DNA of 64,000 nt from Pontibacter pudoricolor (GTDB lineage Bacteria > Bacteroidota > Bacteroidia > Cytophagales > Hymenobacteraceae): positions 310,001 through 374,000 of the forward strand of contig NZ_CP048106.1 of assembly GCF_010092985.1 (NCBI RefSeq), given 5' to 3'. This document shows, one piece after another, positions 9,219-16,914 of this stretch. Positions within the stretch are counted from its first letter, which is position 1. Each line of letters begins with the position of its first letter. The position numbers were made by a program, and so were the translations under genes. The notes beneath the pieces are model-generated. The model was not told where the DNA came from and made no database searches. It saw only the letters and a list, made by a program, of their open reading frames with translations.

Positions 9219-10526
9219 CTATTCGATCACAAAAGGGGTAGGGCTGAAGCAAAGCAGGAAAATTACGAACGCCAGAATTCCCAGCACTTTACGGAAAGGA
9301 GTAAGCGGCCGCTCGTTAGGGCAGGAGGGATGAAAAAGCCCCATGACCCTGGAAAGCAATAAACTATACACCAGCCAGCCGCTATATCCATCAGCTTCCG
9401 GGAAAAAGAAGGAGATCAGTACCTGCACCACAACTATAACTATAGCCGCATAAAGCGCGAATTTTAATTTAGGCGCAGCTGGTTGCAGCACAAATATCAG
9501 GTAAAGCGCATACGTTGGCCAAACCCAGATATAGCCTGCAAAGTCGGGTAGGGTAGTAGCTAAACTATACTGGAACAGGAGCATGAACAATGCCGCACCC
9601 ACACTATAGCGTCGGTTTTCCACTAATTTCCGGAAAGCCCAGTACGTGAACGGAACAAACACCACCATCAGCTCATCAGACCAAAGCGGCTCATTGTACG
9701 GCGATATCACCCCCAAACCGGCATAGAGTACGAAGAACGCAAAGAAGATAGGAGAGAGCCTGTTAAAACGCGTATAACCTAACAAACCATAGAGGATGTG
9801 CCCTCCGTCCAGCTGCCCGATCGGCAACAGGTTCAGTGCCGTGAAAAACAAGGCCAGGTAACCTGCAAATAAAATCGGGTAATGGATGATCTCATAGGCA
9901 TTGGGTACCAGCGACGGGTCTGTGGCTACATAGTGCTCAAAGAACGTAAACAACAGGTTCTTGCCCAACGAAAAATTGCCAGCACCCTGTTCGTATACAT
10001 GCGCTGCATAGTCCAGCCCGTATTTCTGATACTCCGGGTGGATGGTGAAAATATGTTCCGGCGCAGGCAGGTGCGTAAAGCCGTACCACAGCAACGGAAT
10101 GGCAACTATAAAACCAGCCAGTGGCCCGGCAATACCAATATCGTAAAACTGCTGCCGTGAGTAAATGCGGCTTTTAATGCGAATAAAAGCACCCATAGTG
10201 CCAATTGCAGCTGTAATGCCAAACCACAACGGAATGTAGTAGGGCAGCGTAACCTGCGTCCGGTAATGCCTGGCTGTAAAATAATGCCCGAACTCATGCA
10301 CCGTCAGTACCCCGAGAAACGGAACAGAAAAGTAAAGTCCAGCCAGAAACTCAGCCCAGGTTATAGTTCCTGTCCAGGTAAATTCTTCCGGCCCCAGGAA
10401 AAACAGTTTGCCCGTCATCCACTCGGCCCCGGCTATAGTTGTGGTAATAAAGGTAACTATAAACAGCAGGAGGTGCAGGCCATACTGCCGTTGCTGCTTA
10501 GTTAACAACATCCTTAAAAAACGCAT
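9219..10526 (-). CDS. Site-2 protease family (M50) intramembrane metalloprotease
   Basis: Intramembrane zinc protease. The first metal motif is HEFGH (residues 77-81), inside a hydrophobic helix. The second is the LLPIGQLDGGH segment, which supplies the Asp ligand. The 435-residue protein has about ten hydrophobic stretches and lacks a PDZ domain, resembling the short M50 class. The substrate is unknown. The start overlaps the upstream HAD gene by 29 bases; a second ATG at 10511 reduces the overlap to 14. The two genes are probably one transcript. Family assignment is firm; the exact start is not. Confidence 0.9.
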   Translation of the reverse strand: MRFLRMLLTKQQRQYGLHLLLFIVTFITTTIAGAEWMTGKLFFLGPEEFTWTGTITWAEFLAGLYFSVPFLGVLTVHEFGHYFTARHYRTQVTLPYYIPLWFGITAAIGTMGAFIRIKSRIYSRQQFYDIGIAGPLAGFIVAIPLLWYGFTHLPAPEHIFTIHPEYQKYGLDYAAHVYEQGAGNFSLGKNLLFTFFEHYVATDPSLVPNAYEIIHYPILFAGYLALFFTALNLLPIGQLDGGHILYGLLGYTRFNRLSPIFFAFFVLYAGLGVISPYNEPLWSDELMVVFVPFTYWAFRKLVENRRYSVGAALFMLLFQYSLATTLPDFAGYIWVWPTYALYLIFVLQPAAPKLKFALYAAIVIVVVQVLISFFFPEADGYSGWLVYSLLLSRVMGLFHPSCPNERPLTPFRKVLGILAFVIFLLCFSPTPFVIE

Positions 10527-11151
10527 TTATAGTTAACGGCGGCTGCAGGTGCAACGTGTTTATGCCCAGGCTATCGGCACTTTTAATATGCTGAATGCTG
10601 TCGTCTATAAACAACGTCTCTGCTTTATCCAGATCATTCTCTGCCAGTATCTGCTCAAAAATGGCCGCATCCGGCTTGCGCTTGCCAACTAAATGCGAGT
10701 AATAGGTCCGCTCAAACAAAGAGTCGAGGCTGGGAATGGTAAAACTGTGCGCTACTATCTCGTTGAATTTTTTCAGGTGGATGGCGTTGGTGTTGCTGAG
10801 CAGGAAAAGCCTGTACTTTTTGCCCAGTTCCTGCAGCAGGTCTATGCGCTCTTTGGGGATGTCGAGCAGCATGGCGTTCCAGGCGGCATCTATTTCCTCA
10901 TCGGTAGCCTCCAGGTTGTATTCACGGCGCAGGCTATCGCGGAACTGCCCGCAGGTGCTGTTGCCCGTTTCGTATTGGTCGAACAGCTCAGATTGTGCTT
11001 TTTGGGTAAATTCCATGGCACTGCCTGTCTTACTGTACTTTAGCAGTTCCTGTATACTTTTATGATAGTCTATGTTGATGATAACGCCACCCAGGTCGAA
11101 GATGATGTTTTTAATTTTTTGTAAATCCACGGAAAAATTTTTGCGTTGCAT
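10498..11151 (-). CDS. HAD-family hydrolase
   Basis: Haloacid dehalogenase-type phosphatase of about 217 residues. It has motif I FDLGGVI (nucleophile in DLGG near the N-terminus), motif II LLSNTNA, a lysine in GKRKPD, and motif IV LFIDDS. The substrate is not predictable; the best resemblance is to the HAD-IA phosphoglycolate/epoxide-hydrolase-like group. The reading frame stays open further upstream to 11244, but that extension overlaps the divergent tRNA at 11230-11303. I therefore chose the ATG at 11151. It is co-transcribed with the site-2 protease. Confidence 0.88.
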   Translation of the reverse strand: MQRKNFSVDLQKIKNIIFDLGGVIINIDYHKSIQELLKYSKTGSAMEFTQKAQSELFDQYETGNSTCGQFRDSLRREYNLEATDEEIDAAWNAMLLDIPKERIDLLQELGKKYRLFLLSNTNAIHLKKFNEIVAHSFTIPSLDSLFERTYYSHLVGKRKPDAAIFEQILAENDLDKAETLFIDDSIQHIKSADSLGINTLHLQPPLTINAFFKDVVN

Positions 11152-11229
11152 TTGAAAATCTCGATACAAATATGTAGAATTGCACTCCCAAATCAAAGAA
11201 AGCACATTTTTGCGCCGACTTTCAGGGAC

Positions 11230-11303
11230 GGGCCTATAGCTCATTCGGTTAGAGCAACTGACTCATAATCAGTAGGTGGCTGGTTCGATTCCAGCTGGGC
11301 CCA
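11230..11303 (+). tRNA. tRNA with CAT anticodon (elongator Met or Ile2)
   Basis: A full cloverleaf: the acceptor GGGCCTA pairs with TGGGCCC (one G-T wobble), followed by a D-arm, an anticodon stem CTGA/TCAG around loop CTCATAA, and a T-arm GCTGG/CCAGC with TTCGATT. The discriminator is A and CCA is not encoded. The CAT anticodon can mean elongator Met or, after lysidine modification, Ile2. The normal G-C first pair argues against an initiator. Confidence 0.93.
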
Positions 11304-11313
11304 CTTTATATTC

Positions 11314-11351
11314 AAGCACTTACGTAGAGAAATCTGGTAAGTGCTTTTTTG
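11314..11351 (+). terminator. Terminator of the tRNA
   Basis: The arms AAGCACTTAC and GTAAGTGCTT are followed by TTTTTTG, 11 bases past the tRNA. A closely related stem (AGCACTTATC...GATAAGTGCTTTTT) occurs at 13323-13358. Confidence 0.85.
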
Positions 11352-11639
11352 TTTGCACACCATTTGAATACAGGCTGGCTTAAAAACAAAAGGCGCCTGC
11401 CAGTAGGTGATACCGGACAAGTGCCTTCCTTTTATTAGTAGTCTTCTCTCTTCTAAGTCAGCAGCGGCCTTTTTAGTCTTCTTTTTCTTTTCTTTCTCTT
11501 TTGCAAATAATCCGGGTATGGCAGTAGTTCGACTTCAGCCTTTAAAATGTTTAATATTAACAAGAAATATTCAATAAGTTTAATGTTATAGCTGTGGCAA
11601 GGCAACGTAAATCAAATATATGGTTTGTAGAATATATAT

Positions 11640-11670
11640 CTTGTGTTATATTCTTGAAATAGTAACTTTA
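11640..11670 (+). promoter_or_regulatory. Bacteroidota-type promoter of the beta-barrel gene
   Basis: CTTG at 11640-11643, a 19-base spacer and TAACTTTA at 11663-11670 fit the TTTG-N19-TAnnTTTG pattern. The predicted start of transcription is near 11677, about 30 bases before the ATG. The rest of 11352-11639 shows no gene. Confidence 0.6.
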
Positions 11671-11705
11671 CCGAAAATTATTTAACCAACTATCATTCCA
11701 AGCTA

Positions 11706-12386
11706 ATGAGAAAATTATTACTTATTGCGGCATTAGGTTGCCTTAGTTACACTGCATCTGCACAAGGTGGTGAAAAACAGTCCCGCATCATGTTAAACAT
11801 TGGTGCTGCCAGCCCTTCAGGTGATTTTGGCGGAAAAAATATTGAAGGTGAAAAAGACGGTTTCGCAAAAACAGGTGCGCTTATTTCAGCTGGTTATGCG
11901 ATGGACTTGAATAAGAACTTCGCTTTTGGTGCTACCCTAGGCTGGAGAAACAACCCAACCGATATAGATGCCATTGTTGCTGAACTGGGTGGTGAAGAAG
12001 CAGGTATGACAAAAGCCGAAGCTACTTCATGGAGAACAACTTATTTAACGGCGGATGCTTATGCGCAATTACCATTAGAGAAGTTGAATCTATATGCAAA
12101 AGGCTCTGTTGGTTATGGCTTTTCAAATTCTTCAGGCCTTGACCTGGAAGGAGAATCCGAATGGGGTTCTTATGAAATTACGCAGTCAGAAGCCAAATCA
12201 AATGCGCCGGTATTCGGGTTAGGCGTTGGCTTACGTTATGATTTTGGCAAGTTTGGTTTAGGCGCAGAAGTAGGAATGTTTTCTACTACTCCTGAATTTG
12301 AATATGAATATGATGGCGAGAAAGAAACGCTGAAGCAGCCAATGACAACTGTTAACACTACCCTACAACTGTCGTATCGTTTGTAA
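11706..12386 (+). CDS. Outer-membrane beta-barrel protein
   Basis: A 226-residue exported protein with a signal peptide ending TASAQ (about residue 20). Alternating hydrophobic/polar strands, many Gly/aromatic positions and an ending in ...TTLQLSYRL match small porin-like barrels of Bacteroidota. There is a Glu/Asp-rich loop near residues 90-105 (ELGGEEAGM). The ligand or function cannot be read. It has its own promoter and terminator, and no AACTATAG octamer lies inside it. Confidence 0.82.
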   Translation: MRKLLLIAALGCLSYTASAQGGEKQSRIMLNIGAASPSGDFGGKNIEGEKDGFAKTGALISAGYAMDLNKNFAFGATLGWRNNPTDIDAIVAELGGEEAGMTKAEATSWRTTYLTADAYAQLPLEKLNLYAKGSVGYGFSNSSGLDLEGESEWGSYEITQSEAKSNAPVFGLGVGLRYDFGKFGLGAEVGMFSTTPEFEYEYDGEKETLKQPMTTVNTTLQLSYRL

Positions 12387-12410
12387 AATACAGCCCTTTA
12401 TAGCTAATAA

Positions 12411-12439
12411 AAAGCCCTTGCAGTAGCAGGGGCTTTTTT
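12411..12439 (+). terminator. Terminator of the beta-barrel gene
   Basis: Eleven paired bases (AAAGCCCTTGC with GCAGGGGCTTT, one T-G wobble) around an AGTA tetraloop, then TTT. It lies 25 bases past the stop. Confidence 0.8.
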
Positions 12440-12456
12440 GTTGGCTATAGTTTAAG

Positions 12457-12887
12457 TTAAACAAAATTATTAGCCTGCTTGCTTCGCTCTATTAAGATGT
12501 AATTGGCATTATACTCATTCATTTGGTAGAGCGCTTGCAGGGCGGATATCAGCGATTCCAGCGGGCTTGCTTTCTTGTTTAAGTTACGGTTGATTTCGAG
12601 ATAATTCCGGTAGCCCCCGTTCCGCCGATATGCTCAACATAATGATCGGCTTCGATGGGTTTTATTTGGTTGAACTCTTTTGCCAGTACAACATGCGCCA
12701 ATTTCGACTTCGCTGCTGTTCTATCCTGATAAGTGGCAAATGCATACAGCCGGTACTTATAGGTTAACTCAGTGGAATGGGGTACCATGATGGATGGAAA
12801 GAAGTAAGCTGGAAACGGATACAGCTGGCTGATAATTCTTTTCAGGGAGATGTACCTTTCAAAAAATAATAAAATTGTACGCGGCAC
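12457..12887 (-). pseudogene. Frameshifted gene of unknown function
   Basis: Two reading frames join into one protein-like sequence. The upstream frame reads through ...KYRLYAFATYQDRTAAKSKL... and ends in a short junk tail. Restoring one G in the G5 tract (C5 on the plus strand, 12614-12618) instead continues as GGYRNYLEINRNLNKK... to a stop at 12457. With one base restored the length is exactly 144 codons. The upstream end has no ATG (only GTG after a stop), so the 5' part may also be lost. I do not recognise the family. A sequencing error in the homopolymer is an alternative for the frameshift, though not for the missing start. Confidence 0.6.
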
Positions 12888-13006
12888 TTAGGTCTAACAT
12901 TTTAATAGGTCAGGGGTAATCCGGTTTTCTGACTTGTAGACTTTCAGGGAAGCGTACATAGTGGATTGCTGCTTCTTACATATTTCCCATGCTTGCCTTT
13001 AGGAAC

Positions 13007-13150
13007 TCAGTCCTGCTTTTTCACAGAGTAAACCAGAGTTACCCGTCTGTTATTCTGGTCAGAAGTAATTCGGGTCATGATCTTGTATGACTCTTGCCGT
13101 GTAGGTTTGTTATTGAGGTCAGCGTTATAAGTCCAGGACATATATAGCAT
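13007..13150 (-). pseudogene. Small open frame, possible gene fragment
   Basis: A 47-codon frame from an ATG at 13150 with protein-like composition (MSWTYNADLNNKPTRQE...VTLVYSV). It lies upstream of the frameshifted gene at 12457-12887. Between them, near 12960-12895, another short frame (MYASLKVYKSENRITPDLL) also looks coding. Together they suggest debris of one or more decayed genes. It could also be a genuine small protein. Confidence 0.3.
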
Positions 13151-13299
13151 TCTAAACAAATATGCGTTTTTAATGCGATTGCTGTAACTATACTGAAATT
13201 TTTTTGTAATATATTTATACGTAATGCTTTGGGGTATTATGAAATATGGCTTTATTTGGTTTAAAGCAAGTACTTGAAGGTGTCAGAATTTAATTATTC

Positions 13300-13320
13300 G
13301 GTTCCGGCTGGGGTCATATT
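13300..13320 (+). other. Possible tRNA 3'-end remnant
   Basis: GGTTC followed by CGGCTGGGGTCA resembles the T-arm and acceptor end of a tRNA and is directly followed by a terminator like that of the tRNA at 11230. No D-arm or anticodon arm can be found upstream, so it is at most a fragment. It might be an attachment-site duplication. Confidence 0.3.
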
Positions 13321-13322
13321 TT

Positions 13323-13358
13323 AAAAGCACTTATCTCACAAAGTGATAAGTGCTTTTT
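13323..13358 (+). terminator. Rho-independent terminator with no gene upstream
   Basis: The arms AAAAGCACTTATC and GATAAGTGCTTTTT pair strongly. The stem sequence closely matches the tRNA terminator at 11314-11351, but no intact gene on this strand precedes it. Confidence 0.75.
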
Positions 13359-13463
13359 GTTTTAAATGTAACGTTAGTCAATTACCCGGAAGGTCTGGGA
13401 GCTATAACTTCTTGGTTATAACTATAGTTAATTGTAACCCCAAAAGCGCCTTCCGGCCAAGGT

Positions 13464-13655
13464 CTATAAGGAGTCAATCCACTTCTTTAAATCGTGTTTT
13501 GCTTTGCCTGTTTTTTGCTGAAGCTTGCCCAGCCATTCGTCCTGTTTGCCTTCGTCGTATGTCAGGTCATCATCGGTCATGTTGCCGTACTGTTGCTTTA
13601 TTTTGCCTTTCAGTTCGTTCCAGTTGCCACGCGCTCTATATTCTGTTTCGTTCAT
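13464..13655 (-). CDS. CsbD-like stress protein
   Basis: A 63-residue acidic/basic hydrophilic protein with the CsbD pattern: MNETEYRARGNWNELKGKIK at the start, then GNMTDDDLTYDEGK and a lysine-rich helical end. CsbD proteins are induced in general stress in other bacteria; the molecular function is unknown. The frame is open further upstream to 13727, but conserved CsbD proteins begin at the methionine used here (13655). Confidence 0.88.
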   Translation of the reverse strand: MNETEYRARGNWNELKGKIKQQYGNMTDDDLTYDEGKQDEWLGKLQQKTGKAKHDLKKWIDSL

Positions 13656-13974
13656 AATCGTAGGTTTAATAGTTAAACATGCTGTACTATAGTTTACGCG
13701 TGTAGCCCAAATCTGGTAGCAAATCATTCTAATAAAAAAGCCTTCCTGGCATTGTTATTACAAGAGGCAGCTCTTACGCTTAAGCTCACACAGTTGATCA
13801 ATTTTGGCGAAACAGGAATTGAAAGTTACTCTGGATAGCGACGAATTCGCAGGTTAAGTAAGAGACAAGTATATTCGGGCCTTAGTCAGATAAGTGCCTG
13901 TCCGTATTCTCTGCATGGTTTTCCTTTTTTGAGGTTAATTGCAAGTTGGGTAGAAGAGGTAATTCCGGAAATGC

Positions 13975-14361
13975 TTATTTATTAAACTGTTTCAGCCATT
14001 CCAGGGCACTTTTTTTGTCAGTAAACATGCGGGTAGGGTTCTGCGGCTTATTTACCATTATATAAAAATTAGCCATCATTTTTGTAACCGTGGAATTGAT
14101 AAGTATAGCATTAGCTGTAATCCCTTCGTTACCTTCATTCGCAAAATAATCGCGGGCTTCCTTAGTAAAGTTTTTAATACTGATAACATCTACCAGGCAT
14201 GGGTAATCCTTATTTTCGGTAAATGCTTTGCGGGCTTGTACGCAGGCTTCTGCCACATGCTGGTCAAGGTTCTCAATCTGTTTATAATAGAAGTGCAGGA
14301 TACCTTCTTCTATAAACATCATTACATACGGTGTTTCATGTTTTTTTATGGCCTTCTTCAA
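13975..14361 (-). CDS. STAS/SpoIIAA-like protein
   Basis: A 128-residue cytosolic protein. It has the alternating strand-helix pattern of SpoIIAA/STAS-related domains: CLVDVISIKNFTKEAR around residues 56-71, and a last helix FTDKKSALEWLKQF. I believe it belongs to a Bacteroidota STAS-like family of unknown function, but no catalytic motif confirms it. It is divergent from the AONS-GNAT gene with 75 bases between the starts, so shared regulation with that gene and the kinase is likely. Confidence 0.6.
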   Translation of the reverse strand: MKKAIKKHETPYVMMFIEEGILHFYYKQIENLDQHVAEACVQARKAFTENKDYPCLVDVISIKNFTKEARDYFANEGNEGITANAILINSTVTKMMANFYIMVNKPQNPTRMFTDKKSALEWLKQFNK

Positions 14362-14436
14362 AATACTCTTTTAAAATGAAATAAATTTTGTTATAATCTT
14401 GTTACGTCATTTAAACTAACAATTTTACTAAACTTT

Positions 14437-16878
14437 GTGGCAAAAATAAGACACAATAACATTATTGATACGGTAGATTCGGTTCTTTCTTTATCAAAGA
14501 AAAAAGGAATTATCCATTTACATGCCGAAGACAAGGTATTAACTGGTGAGTCACTTATACTTAACGGTAAAAAGGTATTACATTTCGGTACATGCGGGTA
14601 TCTTGGCCTGGAGCATCACGCCGCTTTAAAACGGGGAGCTATAGATGCTATTGAGCGATTTGGGACCCAGTTCCCGATGTCACGTACCTATATTTCCAAT
14701 CCCTTATACAGCGAGCTTGAATCCCTGATTCAGGAAATGTACAAGGTACCGGCTGTTATCTCTAAAAACTGTACACTGGCGCACCAGACCACCATACCAG
14801 GTATTATCAGGCAAACCGACCTGGTTATACTTGATCATCAGGCGCATGCCAGCATACAGGAAGCTGTTAAAAAATTACTGGGCCAGGGCGTTGCCGTGGA
14901 GATGATCAGGCACAACAACCTGGAAATGCTGGAAGACCGCATTAAAAAGCAGCGCAACAAGTACAACCGTATCTGGTATATGGCCGATGGAGTATACTCA
15001 ATGTATGGCGATTATGCTCCTGTAAAAGAAATGATTGCACTGGCCGAAAAGTATGAACAACTATACCTGTATGTTGATGATGCCCACGGCATGAGTTGGG
15101 CTGGTAAACATGGCACCGGGTATGTTATGAGCCAGATGGACGGCGTGCTTTACCGTAAAATGGTACTTACTGCAAACTTGGGCAAAGGCTTTGGGGCATG
15201 TGGCGGCTTGTCTTTGTTTCCGGATGAGGAGTGGTACAACAAGGTAAATAACTTTGGCGGGCCACTTACTTTTTCGGTACAGATAGAGCCTGCGACACTT
15301 GGAGCAGCTATTGCCTCAGCTAAACTGCACCTTAGCGACGAAATTGTTACGTATCAGCAGGAATTGCAAAAAAGGATCGACCACTTTAATACACTGCTTC
15401 AGCAAACCGACCTGCCGCTGGTACACGAAAATAACAGCCCGATCTTCTTTATTGGAACCGGCACTATGGAAATGGGCAATTACCTTGTAAAAGCCCTGCT
15501 GAACGACGGTATTTATGTAAACCTGGCTACTTTTCCGGCTGTGCCTGCCAAAAATATCGGTATCCGGATTACGATATCTCTTAAAAACTCTTTTCAGGAT
15601 ATAGAACAGTTGGTCGCTAAACTCAGCTATAACTTTAAGCAGGCTTTAGTTGAAACCGGGCAGACTGATGAGAAGATTCGGAAGGCGTTTAAAATGCCTA
15701 TGCCAGCAGCGACACTGCTACAAGCGCCACCAGCAACTATAGACCAGACGGTTAACCTGAAAAGCTATATAACAATACAAAGTATAAAAGAGTCGGACTG
15801 GAATACTTACCTGGGGCATGAAGGTATGTTTGACTGGCAGGGGATGTTGTTTCTGGAAAAATCTTTCAGCAATAACAAGCAGGAAGAGAACAACTGGAAA
15901 TTCAGGTATTTTGTAGTCACCGATAATAAGGAGCGCATACTACTTATGACGTTTGCAGCAATTGCGTTATACAAAGAAGATATGTTTGCCCCATCATCGG
16001 TATCAAAGGTAATTGAGCAGGAGCGTGAGCTTAACCCAACCTACTTAATGGCAAAAGGTTTAATGCTGGGTAGTTTCTTTACTGAAGGCAAGCACATGTA
16101 CCTCGATAGGACCAGTGGAGTTTGGAAACTAGCCCTTACGATGTTGATACAGGAGCTCTTTAAAGAACAGGACAGAGAGCAGGTAAGTAATGTTATGCTG
16201 CGCGATTTTGATGCTGACGACCAGGAAATGCATGAATTTATGGTTGATCAGGGCTTTATAAAGATTGATCTGCCGGAATCCTGTGTGGTTGAAAACCTGC
16301 ATGGGCAAACAGAAGAGGCCTATGTAAATGCCCTGTCGCGGAAAAACAGGCGCCATTATGTACAGAAAATAAGGCGGAACCAGCATTACTTCGAAGTTGA
16401 AGTTAAGAGCAGCTTAACTGATGAGGAGCTTACCCATGCCTTCCTGCTTTTTAAGAAAGTGAAAGATAATAATCTGGCCATCAACAATAGTTTGTTCCCT
16501 GAAAAGTTATTTAAGGAAATAAACATAAATCCGGACTGGGAGTTTATAGTACTTTATCTGAAAGAAGAGTTCAGCACTAACCGGGATAGTGTAGCAGTTT
16601 GTTTTTGCCATAAAAATTCTGCTAAAGTATATAGCCCCATGCTTATCGGTATGGATTATGATTACCTGGCGGAATTTGGAATATACAGGCAGGCCATTTT
16701 TCAGGTGATAAACAGGGCTAACGAATTAAACTGTACAAAGATCAACTTCGGTATATCGGCGACTATTGAAAAACAGCGGATCGGTGCAACCACTTATGCT
16801 AAAGTAGGTTATTTTCAGGCAAAAGATAACTTTACGATGGAATTAATAGAAGCTACTTTCATGATTGATAGAGAGTAG
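14437..16878 (+). CDS. AONS-family PLP enzyme fused to a GNAT-like domain
   Basis: Residues about 1-405 form an alpha-oxoamine synthase of the KBL/BioF/serine palmitoyltransferase type. They carry the ADGVYSMYGDYAP block, the cofactor-binding DDAHGMSWAG segment, and the probable PLP lysine Lys250 in NLGKGFGACGG. These enzymes condense an acyl-CoA with an amino acid. Residues about 430-813 resemble a BioF2/FemAB-type GNAT acyltransferase (RRHYVQKIRRN, then FGISATIEKQRIGA near the end). The start is GTG at 14437. A hybrid histidine kinase follows 36 bases later. The substrate is unknown; a lipid or small signal molecule is possible. Confidence 0.8.
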   Translation: MAKIRHNNIIDTVDSVLSLSKKKGIIHLHAEDKVLTGESLILNGKKVLHFGTCGYLGLEHHAALKRGAIDAIERFGTQFPMSRTYISNPLYSELESLIQEMYKVPAVISKNCTLAHQTTIPGIIRQTDLVILDHQAHASIQEAVKKLLGQGVAVEMIRHNNLEMLEDRIKKQRNKYNRIWYMADGVYSMYGDYAPVKEMIALAEKYEQLYLYVDDAHGMSWAGKHGTGYVMSQMDGVLYRKMVLTANLGKGFGACGGLSLFPDEEWYNKVNNFGGPLTFSVQIEPATLGAAIASAKLHLSDEIVTYQQELQKRIDHFNTLLQQTDLPLVHENNSPIFFIGTGTMEMGNYLVKALLNDGIYVNLATFPAVPAKNIGIRITISLKNSFQDIEQLVAKLSYNFKQALVETGQTDEKIRKAFKMPMPAATLLQAPPATIDQTVNLKSYITIQSIKESDWNTYLGHEGMFDWQGMLFLEKSFSNNKQEENNWKFRYFVVTDNKERILLMTFAAIALYKEDMFAPSSVSKVIEQERELNPTYLMAKGLMLGSFFTEGKHMYLDRTSGVWKLALTMLIQELFKEQDREQVSNVMLRDFDADDQEMHEFMVDQGFIKIDLPESCVVENLHGQTEEAYVNALSRKNRRHYVQKIRRNQHYFEVEVKSSLTDEELTHAFLLFKKVKDNNLAINNSLFPEKLFKEININPDWEFIVLYLKEEFSTNRDSVAVCFCHKNSAKVYSPMLIGMDYDYLAEFGIYRQAIFQVINRANELNCTKINFGISATIEKQRIGATTYAKVGYFQAKDNFTMELIEATFMIDRE

Positions 16879-16914
16879 CGAACTTTACTTTTTAGTAGTG
16901 TAATAGGAAAATAC

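Noticed and set aside
11152-11244. 31-codon upstream extension of the HAD hydrolase
   Set aside because: It runs into the divergent tRNA at 11230-11303, and the HAD motif I lies at the usual distance from the ATG at 11151.
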